Source of the DNA: CAIWHR01 sp963781285
Lineage (GTDB): Bacteria > Pseudomonadota > Gammaproteobacteria > Burkholderiales > Casimicrobiaceae
Length of the DNA stretch: 64,000 bases
Assembly: GCA_963781285.1 (NCBI GenBank)
Contig: CAWAFI010000003.1
Coordinates: forward strand, 310,001-374,000
Direction of reading: 5' to 3'
Below are positions 1-7,750 of the stretch, piece after piece. Both the position numbers and the translations under genes were made by a program. The notes under the pieces are model-generated. The model saw only the letters and a list, made by a program, of their open reading frames with translations, was not told the DNA's origin and searched no databases. Within the stretch, counting starts at the first letter, position 1, and each line of letters opens with the position of its first letter.

Positions 1-252
1 CTCGTGCACAAGCCGCGCCTGCTGATCCTCGACGAAGCCACCAGCGCGCTCGACCCGGAAACGGAGGCGGCGATCTGCCAAACGCTGAAAGAATTGCGCG
101 GCGAGCTGACCATTATCGCGATATCGCATCAGTCGCCGCTGGTCGATGTCGCGGATCGCGTCTATCGGATGGGCGACGGCACGGCATCCCTGGTGGCCGA
201 CATCGACGGCGTGCGGCCCTCGCCCACGACGTTGGCGGCAACAGGTTCCTGA
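1..252 (+). CDS. ABC exporter ATP-binding domain, C-terminal end (cut by window edge)
   Basis: Only the last 83 codons are present. The fragment shows the end of a nucleotide-binding domain: Walker B LLILDEAT, the D-loop SALD and the switch histidine in AISHQ, followed by about 35 residues that end the protein. This arrangement is typical of the C-terminus of a type I exporter in which membrane and ATPase domains are fused, but the membrane part lies outside the window. The gene points toward the minus-strand lipid operon and ends 17 bp from the DUF2147 gene, so the two converge. A lipid or drug flippase would fit the neighbourhood, but the substrate cannot be read from this piece. Confidence 0.85.
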   Translation, partial: LVHKPRLLILDEATSALDPETEAAICQTLKELRGELTIIAISHQSPLVDVADRVYRMGDGTASLVADIDGVRPSPTTLAATGS

Positions 253-268
253 TAGCGCCCGCGCTGCC

Positions 269-784
269 TCAGCCGCAGTGCTCCAGTTTGTCCGACGGGC
301 GCACCCACTGCACGGTCTTGCCGAAGAGTGAAACGCCCACGTAACCGCGAATACTGAGCGAGCCGTCGTTCTCCAGGCGCATCGTGCTGCTGAAGGTCCG
401 GCCGTCATTGGGATTGTAGACCCGGCCCGCGCTCCAGGTGTTCTCATTCGCGCGCCGAAAGCCGGTGAGAATCGTCAATCCGCACAGCGGGCGCTCGCGC
501 AGCGCCGCGTCGGGATTTTTCCGGTCGCGCTTGGGCTCCCCGCTCGACAGCGGCTTCTTCAGCCAGTAGATGCGCCCGCACAGCAGGCCGTCGCAATCCT
601 CGATCCACACCGCCACCTTCTGCTTGTCGGCCTCCCGGCTGTCGACCCACAGGCCGCGGACCTCTTCCGTGACGGCGCGCTCCGACGCGCCGCTCGCGGG
701 CGACGCCAGCGCGAAGGCCACCAGCAAACATCCCGCGGCACGAGTCCACGTTCGAAGAACGGCACGGTCGACCGGCGCGTGCAT
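269..784 (-). CDS. Exported DUF2147 protein
   Basis: About 171 residues with an N-terminal signal sequence (hydrophobic stretch GCLLVAFALASPASGA). The mature part matches the DUF2147 pattern: VRGLWVDSREADKQKVAVWI near the start, CGRIYWLKKP in the middle, and GRVYNPNDGRTFSSTMRLEN followed by LSIRGYVGVSLFGKTVQW at the end. Family members are small periplasmic beta-rich proteins of unknown function. I chose the ATG at 784 because it places the signal peptide correctly. An upstream ATG at 847 would run into the preceding hydroxylase gene. It is the last gene of the minus-strand lipid cluster and has a conserved pair of cysteines (DCDGLLCG) that could form a disulfide. Confidence 0.8.
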   Translation of the reverse strand: MHAPVDRAVLRTWTRAAGCLLVAFALASPASGASERAVTEEVRGLWVDSREADKQKVAVWIEDCDGLLCGRIYWLKKPLSSGEPKRDRKNPDAALRERPLCGLTILTGFRRANENTWSAGRVYNPNDGRTFSSTMRLENDGSLSIRGYVGVSLFGKTVQWVRPSDKLEHCG

Positions 785-824
785 CGCCCGGACGAGGGCG
801 CTCGCTTTGGGCGCGGCGGCGAAC

Positions 825-1463
825 TCAGCCGCCGCGCGCGCGCGCATTCGGGGGGAAGGTGCCGAACACCAGGTCCCACAGCGGCGAGCTGACGCCGTAG
901 CGCAGCCCCTCGGCCCCGTAATGATGCTGCAGGTGATAGACCTTGAGGAAGTGCAGCAGCGGCGAGGTCATCGGAAAATGATGCGTGGCATAGTGGATGT
1001 AGTCGTACACCAGATAGCCGATGATGAAGAACGCGCAGAACGGCTCGATCCACGGCGCGGGCACCGCGAGCCGGAAGATCTGGTACAGCACCACCATCAC
1101 GATGACGGCTCCCGCAGGAGGCATGACCAGGCGGGTCTTGTCGCGGGGAGTGGCGTGGTGCACGCCGTGGAACAGGAACACGAGGTACTTGCCGATCCGG
1201 CTCTGCGCCGGGTAGTGGAAGATGAATCGATGCAGGCAGTACTCGGTCAGCGTCCAGACGACGAGACCGAGTGCGCCGATCGCCAGCAGGCCGTCCGCCG
1301 GAAGGTCGTGGAGGGCCCGGCTCCTCCACAAGAGGTAGGCGGCAACGGGGCCCCAGAACAGCAGCGGAACGATCGGATGGACGTGCGTCAGCGCTTCCAG
1401 GAAATCATTCCGGAACAGCCTGACGGATTGCTCCGCTCGCTTCGGCTTGGGGTCACCCGCCAT
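825..1463 (-). CDS. Fatty acid 2-hydroxylase-like membrane protein (sterol desaturase/FA hydroxylase superfamily)
   Basis: About 212 residues with four or so hydrophobic helices and the complete set of histidine motifs that bind a di-iron centre: HRFIFH, HGVHH, HYATHH and HLQHH. The spacing and the sequence EYCLHRFIFH followed by FLFHGVHH resemble fatty acid 2-hydroxylases (Scs7/FA2H type), which hydroxylate the acyl chain of ceramides. The reaction here is inferred from family membership. The ATG at 1463 has a GGAG seven bases upstream. An alternative ATG at 1520 would overlap the sulfotransferase stop as ATGA. Position within the lipid operon supports a role in tailoring a membrane lipid. 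Confidence 0.8.
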   Translation of the reverse strand: MAGDPKPKRAEQSVRLFRNDFLEALTHVHPIVPLLFWGPVAAYLLWRSRALHDLPADGLLAIGALGLVVWTLTEYCLHRFIFHYPAQSRIGKYLVFLFHGVHHATPRDKTRLVMPPAGAVIVMVVLYQIFRLAVPAPWIEPFCAFFIIGYLVYDYIHYATHHFPMTSPLLHFLKVYHLQHHYGAEGLRYGVSSPLWDLVFGTFPPNARARGG

Positions 1464-1516
1464 CGGCCTACTCCAACAGGGGAAATGCAATATTAGCAGG
1501 TGGATGCACAACCCGT

Positions 1517-2455
1517 TCATCCGGCGAGCCAATGGCCCAGGTCGCGGCCGAGCAGACGAGACAGAAGCAGGACGTCGGATTGGTGCGTCTCGCGCACGAT
1601 GGCGGCCATCTGCGCCGTCAGTGGCGCCGGCGACGCGGGGATCTTGTTCCAGCCCGTCACCCGCTTGATCAAGCTCCGGCGACTCGAGCCATCCGCATTG
1701 TACTTCCGGCTGCGGCGCTGCAACGTGTCGATCATCTTCCCGCCGCGCGTCGCCGGCACGTACAGTAATCGCTGCAGCCAGCGGTACCGATACATGCGGC
1801 TTTCGTATCTTCGCTCGAAGTGTGTCTGGCCGTCGTAGTCGACGCGCAGGAACTCCAGGGCGCGCCGGTAGACGCCGAGCGGATCGGCCATGAGATCGTC
1901 GAAGACGACGATGTGCGATCGATCCCGCCCCGCGACGTCGAACAGCCGCTGCACCTGCGCACCGAACTTCGCGACCTCGCTGTACATCAGCAGCCGGGCG
2001 TCGAGGCAATGCTTCGGGACCTCCTCCCCGCGCGCGCGCGCCGGCTCGAGCGCCCAGGCTTTCCCGAAGTCCGGCTCGTCCTCCTGCAGCAGGAACCGCA
2101 TCCGAAGGTGATAAGAAGGCAGCATCGCAAACGGATCGCGGACAAGTGCGATGAACCGCGCGTGGGGATTGATGCGCCGGATCCGTTCGATCGCCTCGGG
2201 CAGGTAGAGGTATGACACGGATCCCTCGCCCACGGCGCGGTGCCCGGGACCATGGTGGGCGAAACAGCGATCGAGGTAGTCCCGCTCGAGGTCGATCGGT
2301 GAGGGGTCCTGACTGAGCCGCGCGAAGTAGTGGGGCTCCTTCGGCTGCGAGAAGCATATCTGCGGGTTTCGCGCGAGATAGCGGCAGAACGACGTCGTGC
2401 CGCAGCGCGGCGCGCCCGCGACGAAGAAATCTGGGAAACGGGAAGGTTGGGTCAT
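1517..2455 (-). CDS. PAPS-dependent sulfotransferase
   Basis: About 312 residues. The N-terminal GAPRCGTTSF is the 5'-phosphosulfate-binding loop of sulfotransferases, and IVVFDDLMADPLGVYRRALE further on corresponds to the region that contacts the 3'-phosphate of PAPS. The enzyme should move a sulfuryl group to a hydroxyl or amine of a small molecule or lipid; the acceptor is unknown. ATG at 2455 was taken because the phosphosulfate loop begins about 10 residues later, as usual for the family. There is a 165-bp gap from the nucleotidyltransferase upstream and 53 bp to the hydroxylase downstream. Its place in a lipid-headgroup cluster makes a sulfated polar lipid an attractive but untested product. 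Confidence 0.85.
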   Translation of the reverse strand: MTQPSRFPDFFVAGAPRCGTTSFCRYLARNPQICFSQPKEPHYFARLSQDPSPIDLERDYLDRCFAHHGPGHRAVGEGSVSYLYLPEAIERIRRINPHARFIALVRDPFAMLPSYHLRMRFLLQEDEPDFGKAWALEPARARGEEVPKHCLDARLLMYSEVAKFGAQVQRLFDVAGRDRSHIVVFDDLMADPLGVYRRALEFLRVDYDGQTHFERRYESRMYRYRWLQRLLYVPATRGGKMIDTLQRRSRKYNADGSSRRSLIKRVTGWNKIPASPAPLTAQMAAIVRETHQSDVLLLSRLLGRDLGHWLAG

Positions 2456-2620
2456 CCGTTGGTTCCAGGGAATCGCGCGCGCCGGCCGCCGCGCGTGCCG
2501 TCGATTGCTCCGGATTGAAGCGCTCGGGATCGAGGCCGTCTCATGTTCATGGGCTTGTTCCAGCCGCACCGAAACTGCAGGTGGACGAGGTCGGACACAC
2601 GATCACGCCGGCAGCGACGT

Positions 2621-3550
2621 CTACCGGAATCCGCCCAGGCGCCACGTCCGCCAGAGCGCGCCGACGGCCCCCAGTCGCGGAAAACGACGCATGAAGGGTG
2701 TGATCTCGGTCTTCACGCCGGAGTGTCGCTCGATCTTCCAGGCGAGGTACGGCAATCCGCCGTCGAAGGTGAACGAAGCCTTCAGCAGGCGGAGAATGCT
2801 GAGCGCCTTGCCTTGCACGCGGCACACGGCCCACCCGCAGGCGCTGGACCAGCGATCCCACCGGGTACTTGGATTGCGATAACGCCCGGCTGGGCTGAGC
2901 TCCCACCCCTGCTTCCGGGCCAACGCGTGCGGCAGCGCCTCCATCTCGGCCGCCGCATCAGCATACAGCGCACGAATCCTTGCCGGGCGCTCCGAGCGCA
3001 GCTCCGCCGCATAGGTGAGCCGCAAGCCGCGCGTCCACAGGGCCTCGGCGTCGAACTCGGCCGGCAACCGGGGCAGCGTCCGCGCCGCAAAGGTTTCGAC
3101 GGCGGCACCGAGTGCCCGGACCACGCGCCGACGGACCGTATCGTTGGCGGCGTACAGCAGCCCACAAGGTTGCGCAAACCGGCCCCACAGGTAGGGATGA
3201 AACCAGTGCGCCATGCCACGCTCGAACTGGTCCAAAGACACCACCGCATACTTTGCGCGCGCGGTCCGGCCGGCAAAGGGCAGCTCGAGATAGTAGACAT
3301 TCGGCGGCAGCGCGCGATTCGCCAGCGCCGGCAGCAAGCTCCCGTAGGCCGCGCGATACGCGTCGACCAATACGTAGAGGTCGGCGATGCCGCCGGTGTC
3401 GTCGTTCGACCGGCGGCAGGAGCCGTAGAAGAGCACCGCCTGGGTGTGCGATCCAAAGCGCCGGCGCAGGACATCGCCGAGCGCGACCACGGATCCCGGA
3501 GCGCGCGCCGCCAAGTGGCTTTCGACAACTGCTTCCAGCGGAGCATTCAT
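2621..3550 (-). CDS. Nucleotidyltransferase resembling Tam41 CTP:phosphatidate cytidylyltransferase
   Basis: About 309 residues. The N-terminal third carries a nucleotidyltransferase signature: LFYGSCRRSNDDTGGIADLY, in which GS is followed by an acidic metal-binding pair, then VLVDAYRAAYGS. The wording of this motif and the protein length resemble Tam41-type CDP-diacylglycerol synthases more than MobA-like or antibiotic NTases. That assignment is from memory of the family and needs a profile search. The ATG at 3550 overlaps the stop of the upstream lipid kinase (ATGA), so the two are translationally coupled. A kinase that makes a phospholipid, an enzyme that activates it with CTP and a CDP-alcohol transferase form a logical series. 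Confidence 0.65.
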   Translation of the reverse strand: MNAPLEAVVESHLAARAPGSVVALGDVLRRRFGSHTQAVLFYGSCRRSNDDTGGIADLYVLVDAYRAAYGSLLPALANRALPPNVYYLELPFAGRTARAKYAVVSLDQFERGMAHWFHPYLWGRFAQPCGLLYAANDTVRRRVVRALGAAVETFAARTLPRLPAEFDAEALWTRGLRLTYAAELRSERPARIRALYADAAAEMEALPHALARKQGWELSPAGRYRNPSTRWDRWSSACGWAVCRVQGKALSILRLLKASFTFDGGLPYLAWKIERHSGVKTEITPFMRRFPRLGAVGALWRTWRLGGFR

Positions 3551-4554
3551 CGCAGCTTCAGAAACGCCGCGGTCCCGCCGCTCCCGATTGCCAGCGGCGT
3601 GCCAATCGTTGGGAAAAAGATCTCGCCGTCGACGAAAAACGCGCTGTCGAGCACGACCTCGAGCCGGTGCGCGTTGCGGCTTTCGTATCCGTTCGCCGGC
3701 GTAACGTACCGGTTGCGCCGGCCGCGCAGGAGGCCGGGCAGCGCCTTCAACCAGTGGCGCGGACTCGCGCGAACGCAGGTGTAATGCAGCGGCGCAATCT
3801 CTTCGCCCCAGTAGGGACGCAGGCCCAGGACCAGCCGCTCCAGCGTGGTGACGTACATGATCTCGCAGTCGAAGGTCGTGGGCGATGCCCAGTCGACCGC
3901 CACGGTGATCGGCACGGGTGCGACGATGGCGCGTTCGCCGCGTGCCATGGCGATGACGAAGCGTGCCATCGTGACTCCCGGCCCGATTTCTCCGCGCAAA
4001 CCGAGGGTGTGCACATTGCGCTTGCAGTATTCGATGCCCTGCGCGATCGCCGCGGCGCCGAAGAACATCCCGTAGATGGGCGCCCGTCCCGCGCCCGGGT
4101 CGATCCGCATGACCGGGCGCTCGATCACGGTCAGACCGTCGCCACCGCGAGCGGCGCATTCGATCAGCGACTTCAGCGCGTGGTTGTGGCCGCCCTGCGT
4201 CCCGACGTCGCCGGCCGTCATGTTGGCCGTGCCACCGCGCAACACGGCAAGCAGCGGCAGGCGGGGGAACGGATTGTGCGTGAAGACGGTGTTGAGAACC
4301 GCGCTGACGGTGCCGTCGCCGCCGCTGATCGCGATGGCGTTGACGCCGTGTTCCGCCATTTCGCGCAACACCTGCGCGACGGCAACCGGATCGGAGACAT
4401 CGCGGCACAGAACGTCCGGATGAGCGCCGAATACGCGGCGCATCGACGCCGCGCCAGTGAGATTCGCCCCGCTTCGAGGATTGTGCACGACGCCGATCTG
4501 CAGCGCCGTCAGGCGCGATGCGGAATCGCGCGCCCCGGCATCTATCCCCCGCAT
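3547..4554 (-). CDS. Diacylglycerol/ceramide kinase-family lipid kinase
   Basis: About 335 residues. The N-terminus has the phosphofructokinase-like nucleotide fold of the DAG-kinase superfamily: IGVVHNPRSGAN followed by AIAISGGDGTVSAVLNTVF, in which GGDGT is the ATP-binding signature, and then LAVLRGGTANMTAGD. It should phosphorylate a lipid hydroxyl (diacylglycerol, ceramide or similar) at the inner face of the membrane. The ATG at 4554 lies 13 bp after the CDP-alcohol transferase stop, and the gene ends with an ATGA overlap into the next gene, so this is a tight operon. The C-terminal half is longer than in YegS-type kinases. Substrate is inferred only from context. Confidence 0.85.
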   Translation of the reverse strand: MRGIDAGARDSASRLTALQIGVVHNPRSGANLTGAASMRRVFGAHPDVLCRDVSDPVAVAQVLREMAEHGVNAIAISGGDGTVSAVLNTVFTHNPFPRLPLLAVLRGGTANMTAGDVGTQGGHNHALKSLIECAARGGDGLTVIERPVMRIDPGAGRAPIYGMFFGAAAIAQGIEYCKRNVHTLGLRGEIGPGVTMARFVIAMARGERAIVAPVPITVAVDWASPTTFDCEIMYVTTLERLVLGLRPYWGEEIAPLHYTCVRASPRHWLKALPGLLRGRRNRYVTPANGYESRNAHRLEVVLDSAFFVDGEIFFPTIGTPLAIGSGGTAAFLKLR

Positions 4555-4567
4555 GACGCAGATCCCA

Positions 4568-5779
4568 TCAGGCCTTGCGCGCGGTGGGAGCGTGTGCGAA
4601 CACGCGCACGGCCAGAACGCGCTCATCCACCGTCTGGCCGATCTCCGTGAGCCAGGACCTGATCGTTCCCCGCTGGCGCCGGGCTCGACTGGCCTGCAGC
4701 AGACGCACCAGAAGAATCGCTGTCGACAGCAGGGTCCACACGACGACCGCCAGCAGGCCAAGGTCCGGCCGGCCGATGGCGAGGCTCAGGGTGAGCATGA
4801 TCAGGTTCGGATTGCGCCGCGCGACGATCAACCGGAAATACGAGTCGAAAGGGCGCCACGTGAAGATGGAAAACGATGCAATCCAGCGTTGGAACGCGCC
4901 CTCGCAAAGGCGGCCGCCGACATACCCGACGAGCAGGATGAGATAGAGCAGGACCAGGGGGACGCCGGTGACGACCGGGGGGTCGAGCGCGAGGCCCACG
5001 CCCCAGGCCACGTACCAGATGGGCGGATGGATGAGATCGATGCCGTGGTCGAAAATGTTTCCCAGCCGGGTCGACGTTACCGTGACGCGCGCGAGCTTGC
5101 CGTCGACGGTGTCGAGGAAGGTCATGATCCAACCCGCCAGCAGTCCCCAGCCGAACTCGCCGCGGGCGAAAAGCACAGTGGCGACAACGACCAACAGCAG
5201 GCTGACCGCGGTAACCTGATTGGGCGTGATCCTCATGCGGACGCACCACCGGGTGACCCACTGTGCCGGAATCGGCCACAGCCACTTGGTGACGAGATCC
5301 GTGACGCCCTTGTAGGCGCCGGAAAACGTAAGCTCCTCGAGCGCGCGCCGATGCTCCGCCGTGACCGGCAGGACGCAGGGGCGATCCAGCTTGAGCAGTC
5401 CTGCCTCGAATCCCTGCGCCACCTGTTCGATGGTCACCGCGGCGACGCCCGTCACCGGGGACCGCGGCGGTCTGCCGCTCAACAGTTCGCCCAACGCGGG
5501 GGCGCGTTCGGCGGTTACATGGGCCGCCACCGGCAAGGATCGGCCGGCTGCATCGACTTCCAACAACACGTTTCGTACCGCGACGAGTCCCCGGAGCACG
5601 CGAGCGTCGTAGAGGCAGTCGCCGCGGAGCATGAGCAACGTGCAATCCGCTGGCAACGCGTCAAGGTCCTTCCGCCACAGGACGATGCCTTCGCCACGCA
5701 ATTGACGTTCTATCCGCTCGGCGGGAGTGAGGCCCCACAGACGGACCGGGCTGTTCCCCAGCACCACTGCATGCAGCAT
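4568..5779 (-). CDS. CDP-alcohol phosphatidyltransferase with N-terminal nucleotidyltransferase-like domain
   Basis: About 403 residues. Residues roughly 1-150 look like a degenerate GT-A/NTP-transferase domain (MLHAVVLGNSPVRLWGLTPA, then LLMLRGDCLYDARVL). The rest is a membrane domain with about six helices and the full CDP-alcohol signature DTVDGKLAR, eight residues, GNIFDHGID, which holds the two metal ions. Such enzymes join a CDP-activated lipid or alcohol to a second alcohol. The fusion of an NTP-transferase-like part to this domain is known in inositol-phospholipid enzymes. First gene of the operon; its start lies 69 bp from the divergent phosphoesterase, so both promoters share that gap. 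Confidence 0.88.
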   Translation of the reverse strand: MLHAVVLGNSPVRLWGLTPAERIERQLRGEGIVLWRKDLDALPADCTLLMLRGDCLYDARVLRGLVAVRNVLLEVDAAGRSLPVAAHVTAERAPALGELLSGRPPRSPVTGVAAVTIEQVAQGFEAGLLKLDRPCVLPVTAEHRRALEELTFSGAYKGVTDLVTKWLWPIPAQWVTRWCVRMRITPNQVTAVSLLLVVVATVLFARGEFGWGLLAGWIMTFLDTVDGKLARVTVTSTRLGNIFDHGIDLIHPPIWYVAWGVGLALDPPVVTGVPLVLLYLILLVGYVGGRLCEGAFQRWIASFSIFTWRPFDSYFRLIVARRNPNLIMLTLSLAIGRPDLGLLAVVVWTLLSTAILLVRLLQASRARRQRGTIRSWLTEIGQTVDERVLAVRVFAHAPTARKA

Positions 5780-5812
5780 GTTGTCTTCGAGGTAGAACCG
5801 AGGGAACTTCGG

Positions 5813-5842
5813 TTGGTTGGCAGCAGCGCCGCATCATATACT
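5813..5842 (+). promoter_or_regulatory. Likely sigma70 promoter of the phosphoesterase, giving a leaderless mRNA
   Basis: TTGGTT at 5813-5818 and TATACT at 5837-5842 are separated by 18 bp. The next gene's ATG begins only seven bases after the -10 hexamer, so transcription would begin at or next to the start codon and there is no ribosome binding site. The assignment is from consensus matching only. Confidence 0.4.
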
Positions 5843-5848
5843 AGCCGC

Positions 5849-6835
5849 ATGGGCACGGTAGAGCTCGAGATCGATGCGGGAGAGCGTCCTATCGTGCCAT
5901 CGGACGCCGACTTCGTGCTCGCGCACGTGTCCGATCTGCACCTGACTTCTCTCGACGGGATGAGCCTGCGCACGTTGCTCGACAAACGGATCCTCGGATA
6001 CGTTTCGTGGCGAGTTCGGCGCCGCCGCGAGCATCGGACCGATGTGCTCGACGCCCTGCGCGCCGATCTGCAGGCAGAACATCCCGACCACATCGCCGTG
6101 ACCGGCGACCTCACGCATCTGGGTCTTCCACGGGAGTTCCGCGAGGCCGCAACCTGGCTCGCGCGCCTGGGTCGGCCGGAAGGAATCACCGTCGTTCCCG
6201 GCAATCACGACGCGTATGCCCCCGAATCGTGGCGGGAGACGTTTGCGCAGTGGTCGGCCTACCTGCAGGGAGACGACGCTGGTGCGATCACGGGCTCCGA
6301 CGATGCGTTTCCGAGCTTGCGGATACGGCGCCACGTGGCCCTGATCGGCTTGTCGACAGCGCGGCCCTCGGCGCCTTTCCTGGCCACCGGACGTCTGGGG
6401 GAAGGCCAACTCCGGCGGCTGGATCGCATCCTGGAGCAAACCGCCGGCTCCAGCCTGTTCCGCGTCGTGCTGCTGCATCATCCTCCGGCAGCGCGCACCG
6501 TGGGCTGGCGCAAATCCTTGCTCGATGGAGCCGCGCTGCGCGACGTGCTCGCCCGGCGCGGAGCGGAGTTGGTCCTGCATGGTCATGCCCATTTTTCCGC
6601 CGCCACGTACCTCGATGCGCGACGCGGCCGGAACCTCGCGATCGGCGTGCCCTCTGGATCGGCGATCGGCGACAAAGTCGATCGGTACGCGACTTACCAC
6701 GTGTATCGCATCGAGCGCCGCGCATCCGATTGGCGGCTGCGAGTGTCGGTGCGAGCCTTCTCGCTCGATCGCGGACGCTTCGTTCCCGAAGATGGCCGGC
6801 GCCTGCGTATAGCGCTTGCGACGGCCCCGGCGTGA
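5849..6835 (+). CDS. Calcineurin-like metallophosphoesterase
   Basis: About 328 residues carrying all five blocks of the binuclear metallophosphatase fold: DLHL (in HVSDLHL), GDLT (in AVTGDLTHLG), GNHD (VVPGNHDAYAP), the LLHHPP block and GHAH (VLHGHAHFS). It should hydrolyse phosphate esters, possibly a nucleotide or lipid-linked one as in the LpxH/CpdA/Icc relatives. It is transcribed away from the lipid operon through a 69-bp shared promoter gap. The ATG at 5849 starts the homology about 26 residues before the first metal ligand. No signal peptide, so it is cytoplasmic. Confidence 0.9.
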   Translation: MGTVELEIDAGERPIVPSDADFVLAHVSDLHLTSLDGMSLRTLLDKRILGYVSWRVRRRREHRTDVLDALRADLQAEHPDHIAVTGDLTHLGLPREFREAATWLARLGRPEGITVVPGNHDAYAPESWRETFAQWSAYLQGDDAGAITGSDDAFPSLRIRRHVALIGLSTARPSAPFLATGRLGEGQLRRLDRILEQTAGSSLFRVVLLHHPPAARTVGWRKSLLDGAALRDVLARRGAELVLHGHAHFSAATYLDARRGRNLAIGVPSGSAIGDKVDRYATYHVYRIERRASDWRLRVSVRAFSLDRGRFVPEDGRRLRIALATAPA

Positions 6836-6987
6836 CATGTCGGCGGGTGTGGCCGCCCGCGTGGGAGCTCACGGTCGCGACACAAGTTAGGCGCGCGCGG
6901 GGCGATCGAGCATGTCGGGCGGGGCCGGGATCTCCAGCACGTTGTTCATCGCCCCACTTCAGTTGGTTGGGGTCTCGAGCGTGCGTC

Positions 6988-7213
6988 TCAGTTCAGATCA
7001 CTGTCCTTGTAATACTTGGTCCCCTCCAGCGCCAGGCCTTTGTCCGTGACCCGTAAAGCCAGACCCCCGGTCCCACGGCGACCGCGCCCTGGTAGGCGGT
7101 ACCTTTGTCGCCGGCCTTCGCCGCCGCGGTCGCCTGTCCGCCAAACTCCCAGCCGGAGTTGACGAAATCGTTGAGCGCTTTCTCGGTTTCGAACACCCAG
7201 ACCAGCTGGTGAT
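6988..7213 (-). pseudogene. 3' remnant of a SYLF/YSC84-domain lipid-binding protein, broken and frameshifted
   Basis: The minus strand encodes a recognisable C-terminal SYLF segment, VFETEKALNDFVNSGWEFGG then GTAYQGAVAVGPGVWLY. Directly after LY the frame slips: in the other frame the sequence continues as RVTDKGLALEGTKYYKDSDL and a stop at 6988. One base (a C) appears lost near 7052. The 5' part of the gene ends exactly at the boundary of the 275-bp inverted-repeat element at 7214, and no N-terminal SYLF sequence was found beyond the element. The gene is therefore truncated as well as frameshifted. Confidence 0.75.
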
Positions 7214-7488
7214 CTAGGAGCCTGTCGGACTTACTTTCACGTATGCGACGGAGGCGCTTTGGCGGTAGTTCGAGGCGTGAGCCCGAAGCCATAGCGGGAC
7301 TATGGCAAGGGCGAACAACGAAGAAATGCCGCCAAAGCGCGCCGTCCCTCCGGGTTGCGGGTCAAAAAGCGCGTCTGCTGCGTTGCTCGGCTTACGAATA
7401 TTCCCGATATTCGCTGCGCCTCGCGCCTTGCATCCATCGCTTCTTGACCGGCAACGCATGCGCGAAAGTAAGTCCGACAGGCTCCTAG
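7214..7488. mobile_element. 275-bp MITE-like element with long terminal inverted repeats
   Basis: The left end CTAGGAGCCTGTCGGACTTA is repeated as its reverse complement at the right end; the inverted repeats match for about 25 bases and continue with few mismatches to about 34. There is no transposase-sized reading frame. The symmetry is also visible as reading frames on both strands that end in the same peptide KVSPTGS. The outermost bases CTAG are palindromic and may be the target duplication. It abuts the broken SYLF gene. I infer a non-autonomous element; the parent transposase is not in the window. Confidence 0.75.
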
Positions 7489-7633
7489 CTCAGCACAATG
7501 GAGGATGGGCGCGATCCGCGCGGAGTCGGCGGCACGCCCGAGTCCCGCCCTCCGCAGGGTCCGCCAGCACGATTTCAGCGGCGATTGAATCCACGCCAAC
7601 GCGCCCCGATTGGCCCGGCAGCACGATTGATTC

Positions 7634-7669
7634 TTGACAGAAGAACTGCCCAACGGGTCAAATATTTGA
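7634..7669 (+). promoter_or_regulatory. Promoter with perfect -35 and a 12-bp palindrome, upstream of the secreted protein gene
   Basis: TTGACA at 7634-7639 is a perfect -35 box. About 18 bases later lies the palindrome TCAAATATTTGA (7658-7669), which covers the expected -10 position and could be an operator. The gene starts about 80 bases downstream. Consensus reading only. Confidence 0.4.
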
Positions 7670-7750
7670 TATCTTGAGCCCAATTAAGCGGCGCAGGTCG
7701 ATAGCTGGCCTCGGTTGGCAGTAGGCGTTACATAGATAGGGGGATTGACA

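Noticed and set aside
570..1496. 308-residue plus-strand reading frame opposite the hydroxylase and DUF2147 genes
   Set aside because: Arginine- and alanine-rich composition typical of antisense frames in GC-rich DNA; the minus strand carries clear histidine motifs and ribosome sites.
2543..4650. Plus-strand frames of 413 and 512 residues in the lipid operon
   Set aside because: They run antisense to genes with recognised motifs (GGDGT, nucleotidyltransferase) and show no domain of their own.
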